Shown here: positions 53,264-61,419 of the stretch, in pieces | Layout: the number at the start of each line of letters is the position of its first letter | How positions within the stretch are numbered: the first letter of the stretch is position 1 | Assembly: GCA_944382705.1 (NCBI GenBank) | Contig: CALWNE010000053.1 | Span: 29,875-93,874, forward strand | Direction of reading: 5' to 3' | Source: an uncultured Allofournierella sp. | GTDB lineage: Bacteria; Bacillota; Clostridia; Oscillospirales; Ruminococcaceae | Length of the DNA: 64,000 nucleotides | Notes under the pieces: generated by a model | Databases searched by the model: none | Seen by the model: only the letters and a program-made list of their open reading frames with translations | Told to the model about the DNA's origin: nothing | Program-made: the position numbers and the translations under genes

Positions 53264-56200
53264 ATGCAGTTACAGTTTAAGCGAATCTTGGCGGTTTTGA
53301 TGGCCATAACCATGATGCTCGGCACAGCTGCACCCGCATTTGCTGAAAGTGCAGAACCCTCTGCTTCCGGTCAGGTACAGGCTGAGCCCCAAACCGATGA
53401 TGCAGCGGCTGAAATTGGTGCGGCTGAATTTAATGAGGAAGCACAGCTTTCCGATGAAGAATTGCAGCCTGTGGTTGATGAAGAGGCAGCAGACCCTTCG
53501 GTTTTGGCTCAAGCACCCGCAGAGGATGAGAAAGGGCAAGAGCAAGAGCTTGTGGATAACCATGACTCTCAGCAAACGGAGGAACATGTTCTGGAAAGCA
53601 ATCAGCAGGAGACTGGGAGCAATAACAGCGGCGATTTGCGTTTAGCGGATGAAGCCAGCGAGAATGGCGGCGATGAAGTCAACCCTGATGATGTGGGCAC
53701 TTTGCAGATTACTGCAAAGAATTTGACGGGAACGACCCAGGATCAGCCGTTTATTAAAGATGAAACTGGCCCCAGCCAGTACTTTCGTATTCCTTCGCTG
53801 TTTACCTTAAACAATGGCTGGCAGCTGGCAGTGTCCGACATTCGGTGGAGGACTACTGCGGACTCGCCCCAAAACCTGGACACCGTTGCTTCTGTATCCA
53901 AGGATGGCGGCAAGACCTGGGATTATCAGGTGGTAAACTACTTTGATGATATGTCCGATAAAACCACGGGCCAGTCCAGTGCTTCCTTCATTGACCCCGC
54001 TGTTGTACAGGGCAAGGATGGCAAAATTTATATGGTTGTGGATGCTTGTCCTTCTTATGTAGGCTTGATGTGGGGCAACCGTATGGGCTGGGAAAGCAGC
54101 GGTTTTGATGAGAAGGGCCGCTTAATCATTTTTCATGGTAATGCCGATGGTGACGCCCCCACCGATAAGAGTGTTTACCAGTGGCGCCTGGATATGAATG
54201 CAGAGCCCAAGGAAGTAACCGTTGGAGACACACTTTTGAAGTTGTATCCCATTGTTACCGAAGCAGACGAGCAGACCGGTACATGGGTGGATGCTGAGCT
54301 GAATGTGTACAGCTGGGATGGCGTGAGCCAGAATGTGATCCAAGAAGTCTGCGTACAGCAGGCAGCTGAGGGTGAGGCGGAGACTTGGGTACAGAAAAAC
54401 CTGTTCTATCGTCAGTCGGATTGGAAGGTATATCCTGTATTCTACATTATGCTGCGCACCGGTGAGGTTCAGGGGGATACATTGGTTTGGGGTGAGCCCA
54501 AGCTGCTGGATATTAAGCTGTCGGAAAACGAGGCTTTTACCGGTGTGTGCCCTGGTGTTGGTGTAACCACAACCAATGCGGATGGCAGCGAGCGCATCTT
54601 GTTCCCTGTGTACGATAATGCTACCGGCAAGGAACTGGCCAGTGTGATTTACAGCGACGATGGCGGCGTTACCTGGCACCGGGGCAATCATGCCGATAAC
54701 CTGAATGGCACCGGAAAGTCCAGTGAATCTCAGATTGTGAATCTGCCCAATGGCGATTTGCGTATGTATTCCCGCAACACTGTTGGCTGCATCAGCTACA
54801 CCGACAGCCAGGATGGCGGTGTTACCTGGGGCCCTTATACCCAAGACGAAGCCTTGAAATACACATCCAACTGCATGGTTTCTTTTATTAATCTGGATGG
54901 TTTTGTCTGGAATGAGAATGGCACTGCATACGGCAATCTGATTGCGGCCTCCTACCCCCGTGACGGTGGCCGAAAAAGCGGTGTTGTCCGCATTGGTTCG
55001 ATGGATGAATCCACCGGGCAGGTCACCTGGCTGAACAGTGATGAAGTTCGCTATCCCAACAGCTATATGTACTCCTGCCTAACCCAGATTGGCGGCAATG
55101 CGCTGGGGCTTTTGTATGAGACCCAGCAGCAGGAATGGGCTCCGGACTATGGATATATCTTCTACGAGCAATTCACAGTGGAAGATATTTTGGGCACCGG
55201 GTGGCATTACAGTGAGCAAATGATTGAAAAAGCTCCAGTTCTTCAGCTGAGTGATACGGTTCTGACTGTAAAGCAAGGCTGGACTGGTGTTTTGAGTGTC
55301 TCGCTGGAAAACATTGATGTGAATTCCATCCAGTGGAGTTCCGATGCTGAATTTGCAACCCTGCAGCCGCAGAATGACCAAAAGACCGTGGCCGTAAAGG
55401 CAGTAAAACCCGGTACGCAAACGATTGCCTGCGATGTAAGCTATCAGCTGCAGGGTAAGACTCAAACCACTCGGCTACTGGTATCGGTGTATGTATCCAG
55501 TGATGATGAGGTATTTATGCCGGAAGATTACGGTAGGAATGAAGGCAAAACCATTCAGGCTTATCTGGAAAAGGAAAAGAATGTTCTGGAAGAAGGCGTT
55601 TACGCTATCTATGCAGAAAATAGTGGCCGCATCCTGTACCATGCCAATGGTACCAGCAAAACCGACCAGCTGACCAGTGGAGGCTGGCAGCAGGGAACCG
55701 CCAATCGGGGCAACGAACTGAAACTGAACTCTGGTTTTGCTGCCACTCGCCAGCAGTGGAAGGTAGCAAAAGTGGAGGGCGGCTATACGCTGGAAAGCTG
55801 CGATCAGGCCGGGTATTACCTGAGCCTGGATGGAGCTGGAAACAATCACCTGCCTGTAAAGAACACACCCACTGTATTCCAGGCGGCCGTCACCGAAACC
55901 GGAAATGTGCTGTTGAGCGCACAGGTTGACGGAGTGGTTTATTATTTGAATCATAACAACAAATTCGGCGCATCGGAAAACAAGGGTGAAGGGTTTGGTT
56001 TTTACCAGCTGACTGATGAATACCTGGTTCTGGCCAATGGACTGCAGTCGCTGGCAAACCATGTGGAGACGCTCAAAGCTGAATGCTACGAAGAGGCTCA
56101 GTGGCAGACCTTGCAGCAGGCCCTGGCGGATGCGAACCGTGAGCTGAGTGCAAGCCATGTATACGCCAATGAGGAGGAAGTTGCCAAGGGATTGGAAAAA

Positions 56201-57001
56201 ATTCAGCAGACCACCAAAACCCTGTATCTGGCTATGTGCGACCAGAAGAATCGGCAGATGGATGCAGTTGCTACACCTGTGCCCAGCGCAACGGCAACGC
56301 CCGCCCCGGAGGCAACTGCCACACCTGCACCCGGCGCAACGGCAACGCCTGGCCCGGAGGCAACCGCCACACCTGCACCCAGCGCAACGGCAACGCCTGC
56401 CCCGGAAGCAACCACGCCTTCGGCCTATCTGATTGTTGGTGCCTTGAATCAGGTATCTCAGAGCCTGCAAAACAAGGGATTCAAAACCGTTGAGCAAGTC
56501 AAAGAGACGATGACTAACAAGGCCCAGGAGGTGCTGAAGGGCGTAACTGCTCAGAGCATCCAGTTCTTTGATTTGGAATGGACTGGGGATGTTCCCGCCA
56601 GTGGTGTTCCTGTGGAGCTGCCTTATCCCACGGGAACCGGAAAGGATACCCATGATTTTGTGGTGCTCCACATGATGGATGAGGGAAATGGTGCTGGCCA
56701 GGTGGAAGTAATTAAAGTTACAGAGAATGAAAAGGGCTTGTATTTTGTGGCCCACAGCTTCTCGCCCTATGCCATCGCCTGGACCAAGGCGGAGCAGCAA
56801 GCAACCGCCACACCTGCGCCGGGCGCAACGGCAACGCCTGCCCCTCAGGTAACCGCAACGCCTGTACCCGTTGCAAATAAACTCAGTCCCGCTACCGGCG
56901 ACAGTGCCGTCTCCATTGCTGCACTGATGACTGTTGCTATTGGTGCAGCAGCTGGACTTGTTGGTTTGGAGGTATGGCGCAAACGACGCAATACACAGTA
57001 A
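53264..57001 (+). CDS. Cell-wall-anchored sialidase (GH33)
   Basis: A ~1245-residue surface enzyme that should release terminal sialic acid from host glycans. Signal peptide 1-27 (cut after AFA); an acidic, Gln/Glu-rich spacer (~28-150); a six-bladed sialidase domain with the F-R-I-P motif (near residue 175) and Asp boxes SKDGGKTW (~212), SDDGGVTW (~464) and SQDGGVTW (~516); Ig-like and further beta domains; a FIVAR-like helical segment (LANHVETLKAECYEEAQWQT); a TATPAPEA-repeat linker (~1000-1050); another globular segment; a second short linker; then SPATGD, a helix and KRRNTQ, a sortase signal of the (S/N)PxTG kind. ATG 53264 follows GGAAAGG at 12 bases; ATG 53243 is an alternative. Confidence 0.9.
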   Translation: MQLQFKRILAVLMAITMMLGTAAPAFAESAEPSASGQVQAEPQTDDAAAEIGAAEFNEEAQLSDEELQPVVDEEAADPSVLAQAPAEDEKGQEQELVDNHDSQQTEEHVLESNQQETGSNNSGDLRLADEASENGGDEVNPDDVGTLQITAKNLTGTTQDQPFIKDETGPSQYFRIPSLFTLNNGWQLAVSDIRWRTTADSPQNLDTVASVSKDGGKTWDYQVVNYFDDMSDKTTGQSSASFIDPAVVQGKDGKIYMVVDACPSYVGLMWGNRMGWESSGFDEKGRLIIFHGNADGDAPTDKSVYQWRLDMNAEPKEVTVGDTLLKLYPIVTEADEQTGTWVDAELNVYSWDGVSQNVIQEVCVQQAAEGEAETWVQKNLFYRQSDWKVYPVFYIMLRTGEVQGDTLVWGEPKLLDIKLSENEAFTGVCPGVGVTTTNADGSERILFPVYDNATGKELASVIYSDDGGVTWHRGNHADNLNGTGKSSESQIVNLPNGDLRMYSRNTVGCISYTDSQDGGVTWGPYTQDEALKYTSNCMVSFINLDGFVWNENGTAYGNLIAASYPRDGGRKSGVVRIGSMDESTGQVTWLNSDEVRYPNSYMYSCLTQIGGNALGLLYETQQQEWAPDYGYIFYEQFTVEDILGTGWHYSEQMIEKAPVLQLSDTVLTVKQGWTGVLSVSLENIDVNSIQWSSDAEFATLQPQNDQKTVAVKAVKPGTQTIACDVSYQLQGKTQTTRLLVSVYVSSDDEVFMPEDYGRNEGKTIQAYLEKEKNVLEEGVYAIYAENSGRILYHANGTSKTDQLTSGGWQQGTANRGNELKLNSGFAATRQQWKVAKVEGGYTLESCDQAGYYLSLDGAGNNHLPVKNTPTVFQAAVTETGNVLLSAQVDGVVYYLNHNNKFGASENKGEGFGFYQLTDEYLVLANGLQSLANHVETLKAECYEEAQWQTLQQALADANRELSASHVYANEEEVAKGLEKIQQTTKTLYLAMCDQKNRQMDAVATPVPSATATPAPEATATPAPGATATPGPEATATPAPSATATPAPEATTPSAYLIVGALNQVSQSLQNKGFKTVEQVKETMTNKAQEVLKGVTAQSIQFFDLEWTGDVPASGVPVELPYPTGTGKDTHDFVVLHMMDEGNGAGQVEVIKVTENEKGLYFVAHSFSPYAIAWTKAEQQATATPAPGATATPAPQVTATPVPVANKLSPATGDSAVSIAALMTVAIGAAAGLVGLEVWRKRRNTQ

Positions 57002-57034
57002 GCTGTATTTAAATCCGAGCGCACAACCTTGCTC

Positions 57035-57069
57035 AAAGCCCCACCCGTTTTTTGAACGGGTGGGGCTTT
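57035..57069 (+). terminator. Terminator of sialidase gene
   Basis: AAAGCCCCACCCGTT (57035-57049) pairs with its complement at 57055-57069, ending in TTTT. Confidence 0.9.
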
Positions 57070-57190
57070 TGATTCCTATGGGGCAAAATGGCGGAATCTT
57101 TTTATGCAAGCTTTTGCTTGAAACCAAGGCAAAGGGGCCGCAAGGGGTAATTTGCGCCAGTGGCCCGGTGTTCCGCTGAAAAAGAAAAAT

Positions 57191-57212
57191 GCCACTCCCG
57201 TTTGGGAATGGC
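57191..57212 (-). terminator. Terminator of pyrophosphatase gene
   Basis: GCCACTCCC (57191-57199) and GGGAATGGC (57204-57212) form a stem with G-U pairing; on the minus strand ATTTTTCTTTTT follows. Confidence 0.7.
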
Positions 57213-57286
57213 GGTTTGCACAGCGCTTACAGTGATACGCTGCACCTTCAATAAAATGCAGAATGTGCTGATAGGTACAGGCGGGC

Positions 57287-57820
57287 TTATTTGCAGTATT
57301 TTTCTACATAATTATCCCGGCACTTCTGGATAATTTCCATGGCGGCTTCACGGCCTTGTTCTTCGTTTACCACGGTTTCTTTGCCTTCCAGGTTTTTGTA
57401 TACCTGGAAGAAGTGGCGCATCTCACTGAACAGATGGCTGGGCAGCTCGTCGATGTCCCGGTAAGTATTGTAGGTAGGGTCACTAAAGGGGATGGCGATG
57501 ATTTTTTCGTCCAGCTTGCCGCCGTCCATCATGGTGAACACGCCAATGGGGTAGCAGCGCACCAGGCTCATGGGCTGGATTACCTCACTGGACAGCACCA
57601 AAACATCCAGAGGGTCACCGTCGTCGGACAGGGTGCGGGGGATTAGGCCATAGTTTGCAGGATAGTGGGTGGAAGTGTACAGGATACGGTCCAGAATGAT
57701 CATGCCGGTTTCTTTGTCCAGCTCGTATTTTTTCTTGGAACCTTTTTCAATTTCAATCACGGCGACAAAGTCGTCCACATTGATGCGAGAGGGGTTCATG
57801 TCGTGCCAGATATTTGCCAT
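57287..57820 (-). CDS. ppa: Inorganic pyrophosphatase (family I)
   Basis: A 177-residue soluble pyrophosphatase, the usual family I length. EIEKGSKKKYELDKETG, HYPANYGLIPRT and the metal-binding D-D-G-D-P-L-D-V-L-V are intact. It hydrolyses pyrophosphate in the cytoplasm and drives biosynthesis forward. The ATG follows AGGAAAGGATG. Monocistronic. Confidence 0.96.
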   Translation of the reverse strand: MANIWHDMNPSRINVDDFVAVIEIEKGSKKKYELDKETGMIILDRILYTSTHYPANYGLIPRTLSDDGDPLDVLVLSSEVIQPMSLVRCYPIGVFTMMDGGKLDEKIIAIPFSDPTYNTYRDIDELPSHLFSEMRHFFQVYKNLEGKETVVNEEQGREAAMEIIQKCRDNYVEKYCK

Positions 57821-58017
57821 TACTTTCTCATCCTTTCCTGATGTCGCCTAAACGGCATCTGTTCTACTGGCCTATAATTATACCATATATAGGCAGAAAG
57901 AGATACCAGTGATATGCCAAAAAAATGACATACTTTCTGGTGGAAACGATGATTTTTGATGAAAATCGATCAGGCAAAATAAATTATAAAAAAATCAAAA
58001 AAATTCAAAAAAAGGTG

Positions 58018-58046
58018 TTGACATTTCGTCCCGGGCGTAGTATTAT
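58018..58046 (+). promoter_or_regulatory. Promoter of tRNA-Arg/His group
   Basis: TTGACA (58018-58023), 17-base spacer, TATTAT (58041-58046), preceded by A-tracts. The upstream AAATTCAAAAAAAGG is shared with the tRNA-Gly promoter near 58750. Confidence 0.85.
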
Positions 58047-58080
58047 AATTGAGCAGCGTGTCCCAGGGAACAACGACTAA

Positions 58081-58157
<77 letters not shown>

Positions 58158-58162
58158 TATGT

Positions 58163-58240
58163 GGTGGCTATGGCGCAGTTGGTTAGCGCGCCAGATTGTG
58201 GCTCTGGAGGCCGAGGGTTCGAATCCCTCTAGCCACCCCA
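58163..58240 (+). tRNA. tRNA-His(GTG)
   Basis: Acceptor stem GTGGCTA/TAGCCAC with an extra 5' G opposite discriminator C, anticodon GTG, encoded CCA. Confidence 0.95.
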
Positions 58241-58247
58241 CTTTTTG

Positions 58248-58278
58248 AAAAAGCGAATTCGTCACGAGTTCGCTTTTT
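58248..58278 (+). terminator. Hairpin between tRNA-His and tRNA-Gln
   Basis: AAAAAGCGAATTCG and CGAGTTCGCTTTTT pair around TCA. It looks like a terminator, yet tRNA-Gln follows seven bases later without a clear promoter, so it may be leaky or a processing site. Confidence 0.65.
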
Positions 58279-58285
58279 TCTATAC

Positions 58286-58360
58286 TGGGTTGTCGCCAAG
58301 CGGTAAGGCACGGGACTTTGACTCCCGCATGCGTGGGTTCGAATCCCGCCAACCCAACCA
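58286..58360 (+). tRNA. tRNA-Gln(TTG)
   Basis: Acceptor stem TGGGTTG/CAACCCA, anticodon loop CTTTGAC (TTG), encoded CCA. Confidence 0.95.
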
Positions 58361-58395
58361 GGAAACCAATCGCCCTGTGCGGTTGGTTTCTTTTT
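58361..58395 (+). terminator. Terminator after tRNA-Gln
   Basis: GGAAACCAATCGC (58361-58373) pairs with GCGGTTGGTTTC (58379-58390), then TTTTT. Confidence 0.88.
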
Positions 58396-58749
58396 GTGTC
58401 TGGGCTGTGGCTCTGGAGCCGGCAAGCTGTCTGTGCTTCTTGCTTTGCTAAGTCTGGCACGGTTTTGCGGTGGCAGGCAGTTTGGCAGTGGTTGCAGAAA
58501 ACCAATCCATGGGCAAAAGCGGGAAGGGGGATTGTACACCCTGAGCCATAAGGCTTGCCGATGCAAATTGCCCATACGGCGGGGATGGGCCGGGTGCACC
58601 TTATAAAAGAGCTTCAAGATGGACCGGTCGGAAATTTTAAAACGGTGGTTTTAGCTGCAAAAGAAGGGGCGGCCAGGCTGCTGCAAGGCCCGCAATGGAG
58701 GCAGAACAGAAGGTGTAAAAAAAATTTTTGAAAAAATTCAAAAAAAGGC
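58396..58749. other. Intergenic region between tRNA groups
   Basis: No gene is supported; the small reading frames here are antisense or extensions through the tRNA genes and lack ribosome sites. Confidence 0.5.
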
Positions 58750-58778
58750 TTGCATTTTTTATAGGGACATGGTATTAT
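58750..58778 (+). promoter_or_regulatory. Promoter of tRNA-Gly/Cys/Ser group
   Basis: TTGCAT (58750-58755), 17-base spacer, TATTAT (58773-58778), with an upstream A-tract region like that at 58018. Confidence 0.8.
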
Positions 58779-58795
58779 AACTGAGCGGTAAACAT

Positions 58796-58871
58796 GCGGC
58801 TTTAGCTCATCTGGTAGAGCGCCACCTTGCCAAGGTGGAGGTAGCGAGTTCGATCCTCGTAAGCCGCTCCA
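58796..58871 (+). tRNA. tRNA-Gly(GCC)
   Basis: Acceptor stem GCGGCTT/AAGCCGC, anticodon loop TTGCCAA (GCC), encoded CCA. Confidence 0.95.
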
Positions 58872-58877
58872 TTATTC

Positions 58878-58953
58878 GGTGCTGTAGCCAAGTTGGTAAG
58901 GCAAAGGTCTGCAAAACCTTCATTCACCAGTTCGAGTCTGGTCAGCACCTCCA
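58878..58953 (+). tRNA. tRNA-Cys(GCA)
   Basis: Acceptor stem GGTGCTG/CAGCACC, anticodon loop CTGCAAA (GCA), encoded CCA. Confidence 0.95.
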
Positions 58954-58959
58954 ACAGCA

Positions 58960-58981
58960 AAAACAGAGTTTCCTCTGTTTT
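58960..58981 (+). terminator. Hairpin between tRNA-Cys and tRNA-Ser
   Basis: AAAACAGAG and CTCTGTTTT pair around a 4-base loop, ending in T. Confidence 0.65.
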
Positions 58982-58987
58982 ATATAT

Positions 58988-59079
58988 GGAAAGATGGCTG
59001 AGCTGGTCTAAGGCGCACGACTGGAAATCGTGTGTGGGCCATAAACCCACCGAGGGTTCGAATCCCTCTCTTTCCGCCA
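58988..59079 (+). tRNA. tRNA-Ser(GGA)
   Basis: Acceptor stem GGAAAGA/TCTTTCC, anticodon loop CTGGAAA (GGA), long variable arm, encoded CCA. A tyrosine-integrase gene lies just past its 3' end. Confidence 0.95.
59055..59079. other. Probable attachment site (3' end of tRNA-Ser)
   Basis: The integrase gene ends 79 bases beyond the tRNA 3' end, facing it, as in elements inserted at tRNA genes. The T-arm and acceptor 3' half would be the duplicated core; the second copy lies beyond the window. Confidence 0.5.
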
Positions 59080-59080
59080 T

Positions 59081-59118
59081 AAAACCCCCGGTAGAATACA
59101 GTTCTGCCGGGGGTTTTT
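59081..59118 (+). terminator. Terminator after tRNA-Ser
   Basis: AAAACCCCCGG (59081-59091) pairs with CCGGGGGTTTTT (59107-59118), with inner AGAA/TTCT pairing. Confidence 0.9.
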
Positions 59119-59157
59119 CGTTGCAGGTACACAGAAAGGTACACACTTTAGTTTTTG

Positions 59158-60237
59158 TTAGCCGTTTTTTAATATCTTAGAGAAGATGTTATCCAGGTTT
59201 CGGCTGATTTCTTCGCCTTCGCCCTCAACATGGTGACCGTACACGCCATAGGTATCCATACTTTGGCTGTGTCCCACAAGTTTTTTCATCTGTGCCTCAG
59301 GAAGGGAATCGCTGATGCTCACAAAGGTGTGTCGGATTTCATAGGGTGCAATATCGGGTAGACCGTTGACTTTGCAATACCGTTTCCAACGGCTATGATA
59401 ATGCTGAAGATTGCTGATGCAAAATACAGAGCTCTTTGGGCCTGTCCATTCATATTGTGTTTCGAGCACTTGACGAGCCAGGGTGGACAGATAAACCACA
59501 CGCCGTGCGTTGTCGTTTTTGCCGGTAGTAGTTTCGCCATATGCATTAATCGCCCGGCGCAGCTCCAATCGGTTTCCGTGCCAATCCGACCATTGCAGCC
59601 CATTAATTTCACCGGGCCGCAATCCGGTCAGAACTTCCAGCCGATAGGCGTTGATGTACTCTTCGTTTATTCTTTTATTTCGCACAACGGTTGTACTAAT
59701 ATTAAAGAGTATCATTACATCTTTGGGCTGCAGTATTCTTTTTTCGCTCTTCTTAGCCGACTTGGATACCTCTAAATCTTCACCGGTAAGAGTAGTGTAT
59801 CTATTTTTTCTGGCCCATTTTAAGAATGCGCACAAATCGGCCCGCAAGTTTTGCAGACTCTTTTTTGCGTATCCATCGGATAGGGCAGTATCAAGAACTT
59901 TTTGTAAGTCTCCTGTGGTTAGCTTGCCAATGGCCTTTGTGCCAATAACAGGCTCTATCTTATTACGCCAGCGCCCATCCATAGGGCGCCAGTTGCTCAT
60001 TGATGTGGTAGCTTTTTTAGAAGTTAAAAATTGGTGATACAAAACACTAACTTTACTGCCGGTGCTTATTACAGAGTGTTCTAACCATTCATCCGCTTTT
60101 TTGTTGGCTTCACGCTGGCCGGTTCGGCCGGGCTTGGCACTGGTGAATGTTTTGCGGACGCCGTCCTTTTGGACATTGATCTGCCACCGCTTGCGGCTTT
60201 CAATCCACTTTGCGGTATTGGTTCGTTCGTTTGCCAT
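59158..60237 (-). CDS. int: Tyrosine recombinase/integrase of mobile element
   Basis: A ~359-residue integrase: N-terminal arm-binding-like domain (RWQINVQKDGVRKTF), SAM-like core-binding domain (IGKLTTGDLQKVLDTAL) and catalytic domain with Arg I (TGLRPGEINGLQW), H-x-x-R (YEIRHTF), G-H (KKLVGHS) and the tyrosine (MDTYGVYGHH). ATG 60237 follows AAAGGAGG; the longer frame to 60360 crosses a terminator and a putative small RNA. It lies next to tRNA-Ser and marks the left end of an integrated element. Confidence 0.93.
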   Translation of the reverse strand: MANERTNTAKWIESRKRWQINVQKDGVRKTFTSAKPGRTGQREANKKADEWLEHSVISTGSKVSVLYHQFLTSKKATTSMSNWRPMDGRWRNKIEPVIGTKAIGKLTTGDLQKVLDTALSDGYAKKSLQNLRADLCAFLKWARKNRYTTLTGEDLEVSKSAKKSEKRILQPKDVMILFNISTTVVRNKRINEEYINAYRLEVLTGLRPGEINGLQWSDWHGNRLELRRAINAYGETTTGKNDNARRVVYLSTLARQVLETQYEWTGPKSSVFCISNLQHYHSRWKRYCKVNGLPDIAPYEIRHTFVSISDSLPEAQMKKLVGHSQSMDTYGVYGHHVEGEGEEISRNLDNIFSKILKNG

Positions 60238-60264
60238 AATAAAAAATACCTCCTTTAGGCGCAC

Positions 60265-60294
60265 TTTACAAAGCCCACCCAAATGAGGTATAAT
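60265..60294 (+). promoter_or_regulatory. Promoter for putative small RNA 1
   Basis: TTTACA (60265-60270), 18-base spacer, TATAAT (60289-60294); predicted start 60301, directly before the repeated 33-base motif. Confidence 0.55.
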
Positions 60295-60300
60295 ACAGGT

Positions 60301-60383
60301 GTGTAGGCTGTATTTGCTCATTTGAGTGAACGGTTTATATAAAAGCCATTCTTGTAACAATAAGAATGGCTTTTATATTTTAA
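60301..60383 (+). ncRNA. Putative small RNA 1 (shared 33-nt 5' domain plus terminator)
   Basis: A motif beginning TAGGCTGTATTTGCTCATTT (60304-60336) is followed by a perfect ATATAAAAGCCATTCTT hairpin (60337-60353 with 60362-60378) and T-rich end. The motif recurs at 61325-61357 with 29 of 33 identical bases. A promoter fits just upstream. No reading frame is apparent. Transcription is inferred. Confidence 0.45.
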
Positions 60384-60505
60384 TAAATAAAAAATGAGGG
60401 ATAACTGTATTTCTACAGATACCCCTCAAAATCCTAATTGCGCTAATGCGCTGCCGCCGAAGCGGAAAAATTACATTAGGATTATAACATAGTATATACA
60501 AAAAA
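60384..60505. other. Gap between small RNA 1 and MazF-fold gene
   Basis: ATCCTAAT and ATTAGGAT (about 60431-60439 and 60475-60483) form an inverted repeat around GCGCTAATGCGC, which could act as a terminator for the minus-strand gene. No gene is seen. Confidence 0.35.
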
Positions 60506-61270
60506 TCAAGATTTATTACTATACTTTGAACCAGAAATGTATTTTTCACAAATTGCTTGCTCAATTTGCAACATATCGCGTTCCGATACCTTTACGTTGT
60601 AAAGAGAAGCTTTTGGGCTGACAGGTTCTTTTATTCGCATTTTGCTGATAGTAATAATTTGACTTACATTAGCAATACTTCCGCGCTTGAGGGTTTCCAT
60701 TTTCTTCATACTAGCTTCAGCGGTGGAAATTTGCTCTTCCGCTAGTTTGTATAGATTACGGATTTCTGCCAAACGTTCATCATTTGGCAAAGGACTATCA
60801 GAAGTTTCAAAAAGAGAAAGTATAGTTTTACGTGCATTTTCTATTTGACAAGAGGTTTTCTCTTTTAGGGGGCCATAAATACCGTCTTGCAATAAAATTT
60901 TATTTGAGTTTGCAATAAAACCTTCCTTTTTAGAACCTAACGGAACTACGGTAACTGTATCACCTTTAAATCCATTTTGTTTATCTAAAACTACAGCGTA
61001 ATGAAGACCACCTAATTCGGAGCCAATTCGAAATCCAAAATCAACGCTTACAATTTGCCGACGAGTTAATTTGGGTATAGACTGTGGATTGAAGGAAGAT
61101 TCTCGTGAAAGAAAACGAGAATAGCTTTTTAACCAATACGACAAAAGTTGAGCCTTCTTAATATCTTTCCCAGAAGTAGATTTTCTCCACTTATCAAGTA
61201 AGTCGGATAATTCTTGAATTGCTTCGATGATATGTTGTTCGAGTTCTTTGTCTTCCATCTGTAATGCCAT
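60506..61270 (-). CDS. PemK/MazF-fold protein, long form with helical insert
   Basis: A ~254-residue protein. After a helical N-terminus (~1-75) come MazF-like strands (RRQIVSVDFGFRIGSELGGLHYAV split over the first two, VTVVPLG) and, after an insert of about 90 residues including a coiled-coil-like stretch (LAEIRNLYKLAEEQISTAE), the final MazF strand with SQIITISKMRI. MazF proteins cut RNA; activity here is not certain. No antitoxin gene adjoins it. ATG 61270 lies ~10 bases after GGAG; GTG 61282 and ATG 61258 are alternatives. Low G+C content suggests transfer with the element. Confidence 0.6.
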   Translation of the reverse strand: MALQMEDKELEQHIIEAIQELSDLLDKWRKSTSGKDIKKAQLLSYWLKSYSRFLSRESSFNPQSIPKLTRRQIVSVDFGFRIGSELGGLHYAVVLDKQNGFKGDTVTVVPLGSKKEGFIANSNKILLQDGIYGPLKEKTSCQIENARKTILSLFETSDSPLPNDERLAEIRNLYKLAEEQISTAEASMKKMETLKRGSIANVSQIITISKMRIKEPVSPKASLYNVKVSERDMLQIEQAICEKYISGSKYSNKS

Positions 61271-61324
61271 ATAATAGATCACTCCGTTTGTATAATTTTA
61301 ATGAAGATGTAACTCATAAATATA

Positions 61325-61398
61325 TAGGCTGTATTGGCTCATCGGAGTGAACAGTTTCTTTTTATCCCCCATCGGTTGCCGCCGGTGGGGGATTTTTT
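61325..61398 (+). ncRNA. Putative small RNA 2 (same 33-nt 5' domain plus terminator)
   Basis: The motif at 61325-61357 matches 60304-60336 (29/33), followed by ATCCCCCATCGG (61364-61375) pairing with CCGGTGGGGGAT (61382-61393) and TTTTTT. The T-run is only on the plus strand, so the RNA reads plus, opposite to the neighbouring genes. The promoter is weak (TAAATA about 61313). Confidence 0.4.
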
Positions 61399-61419
61399 AT
61401 TTACACATAAGATTCAGGT

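Noticed and set aside
56266..56415. Tandem repeats as a possible CRISPR-like or regulatory array
   Set aside because: They are in-frame codon repeats of the sialidase TATPAPEA linker. No CRISPR array was seen anywhere in the window.
55475..57127. 550-codon minus-strand frame opposite the sialidase
   Set aside because: Repeat-rich shadow of the TATPAPEA linker and sialidase C-terminus.
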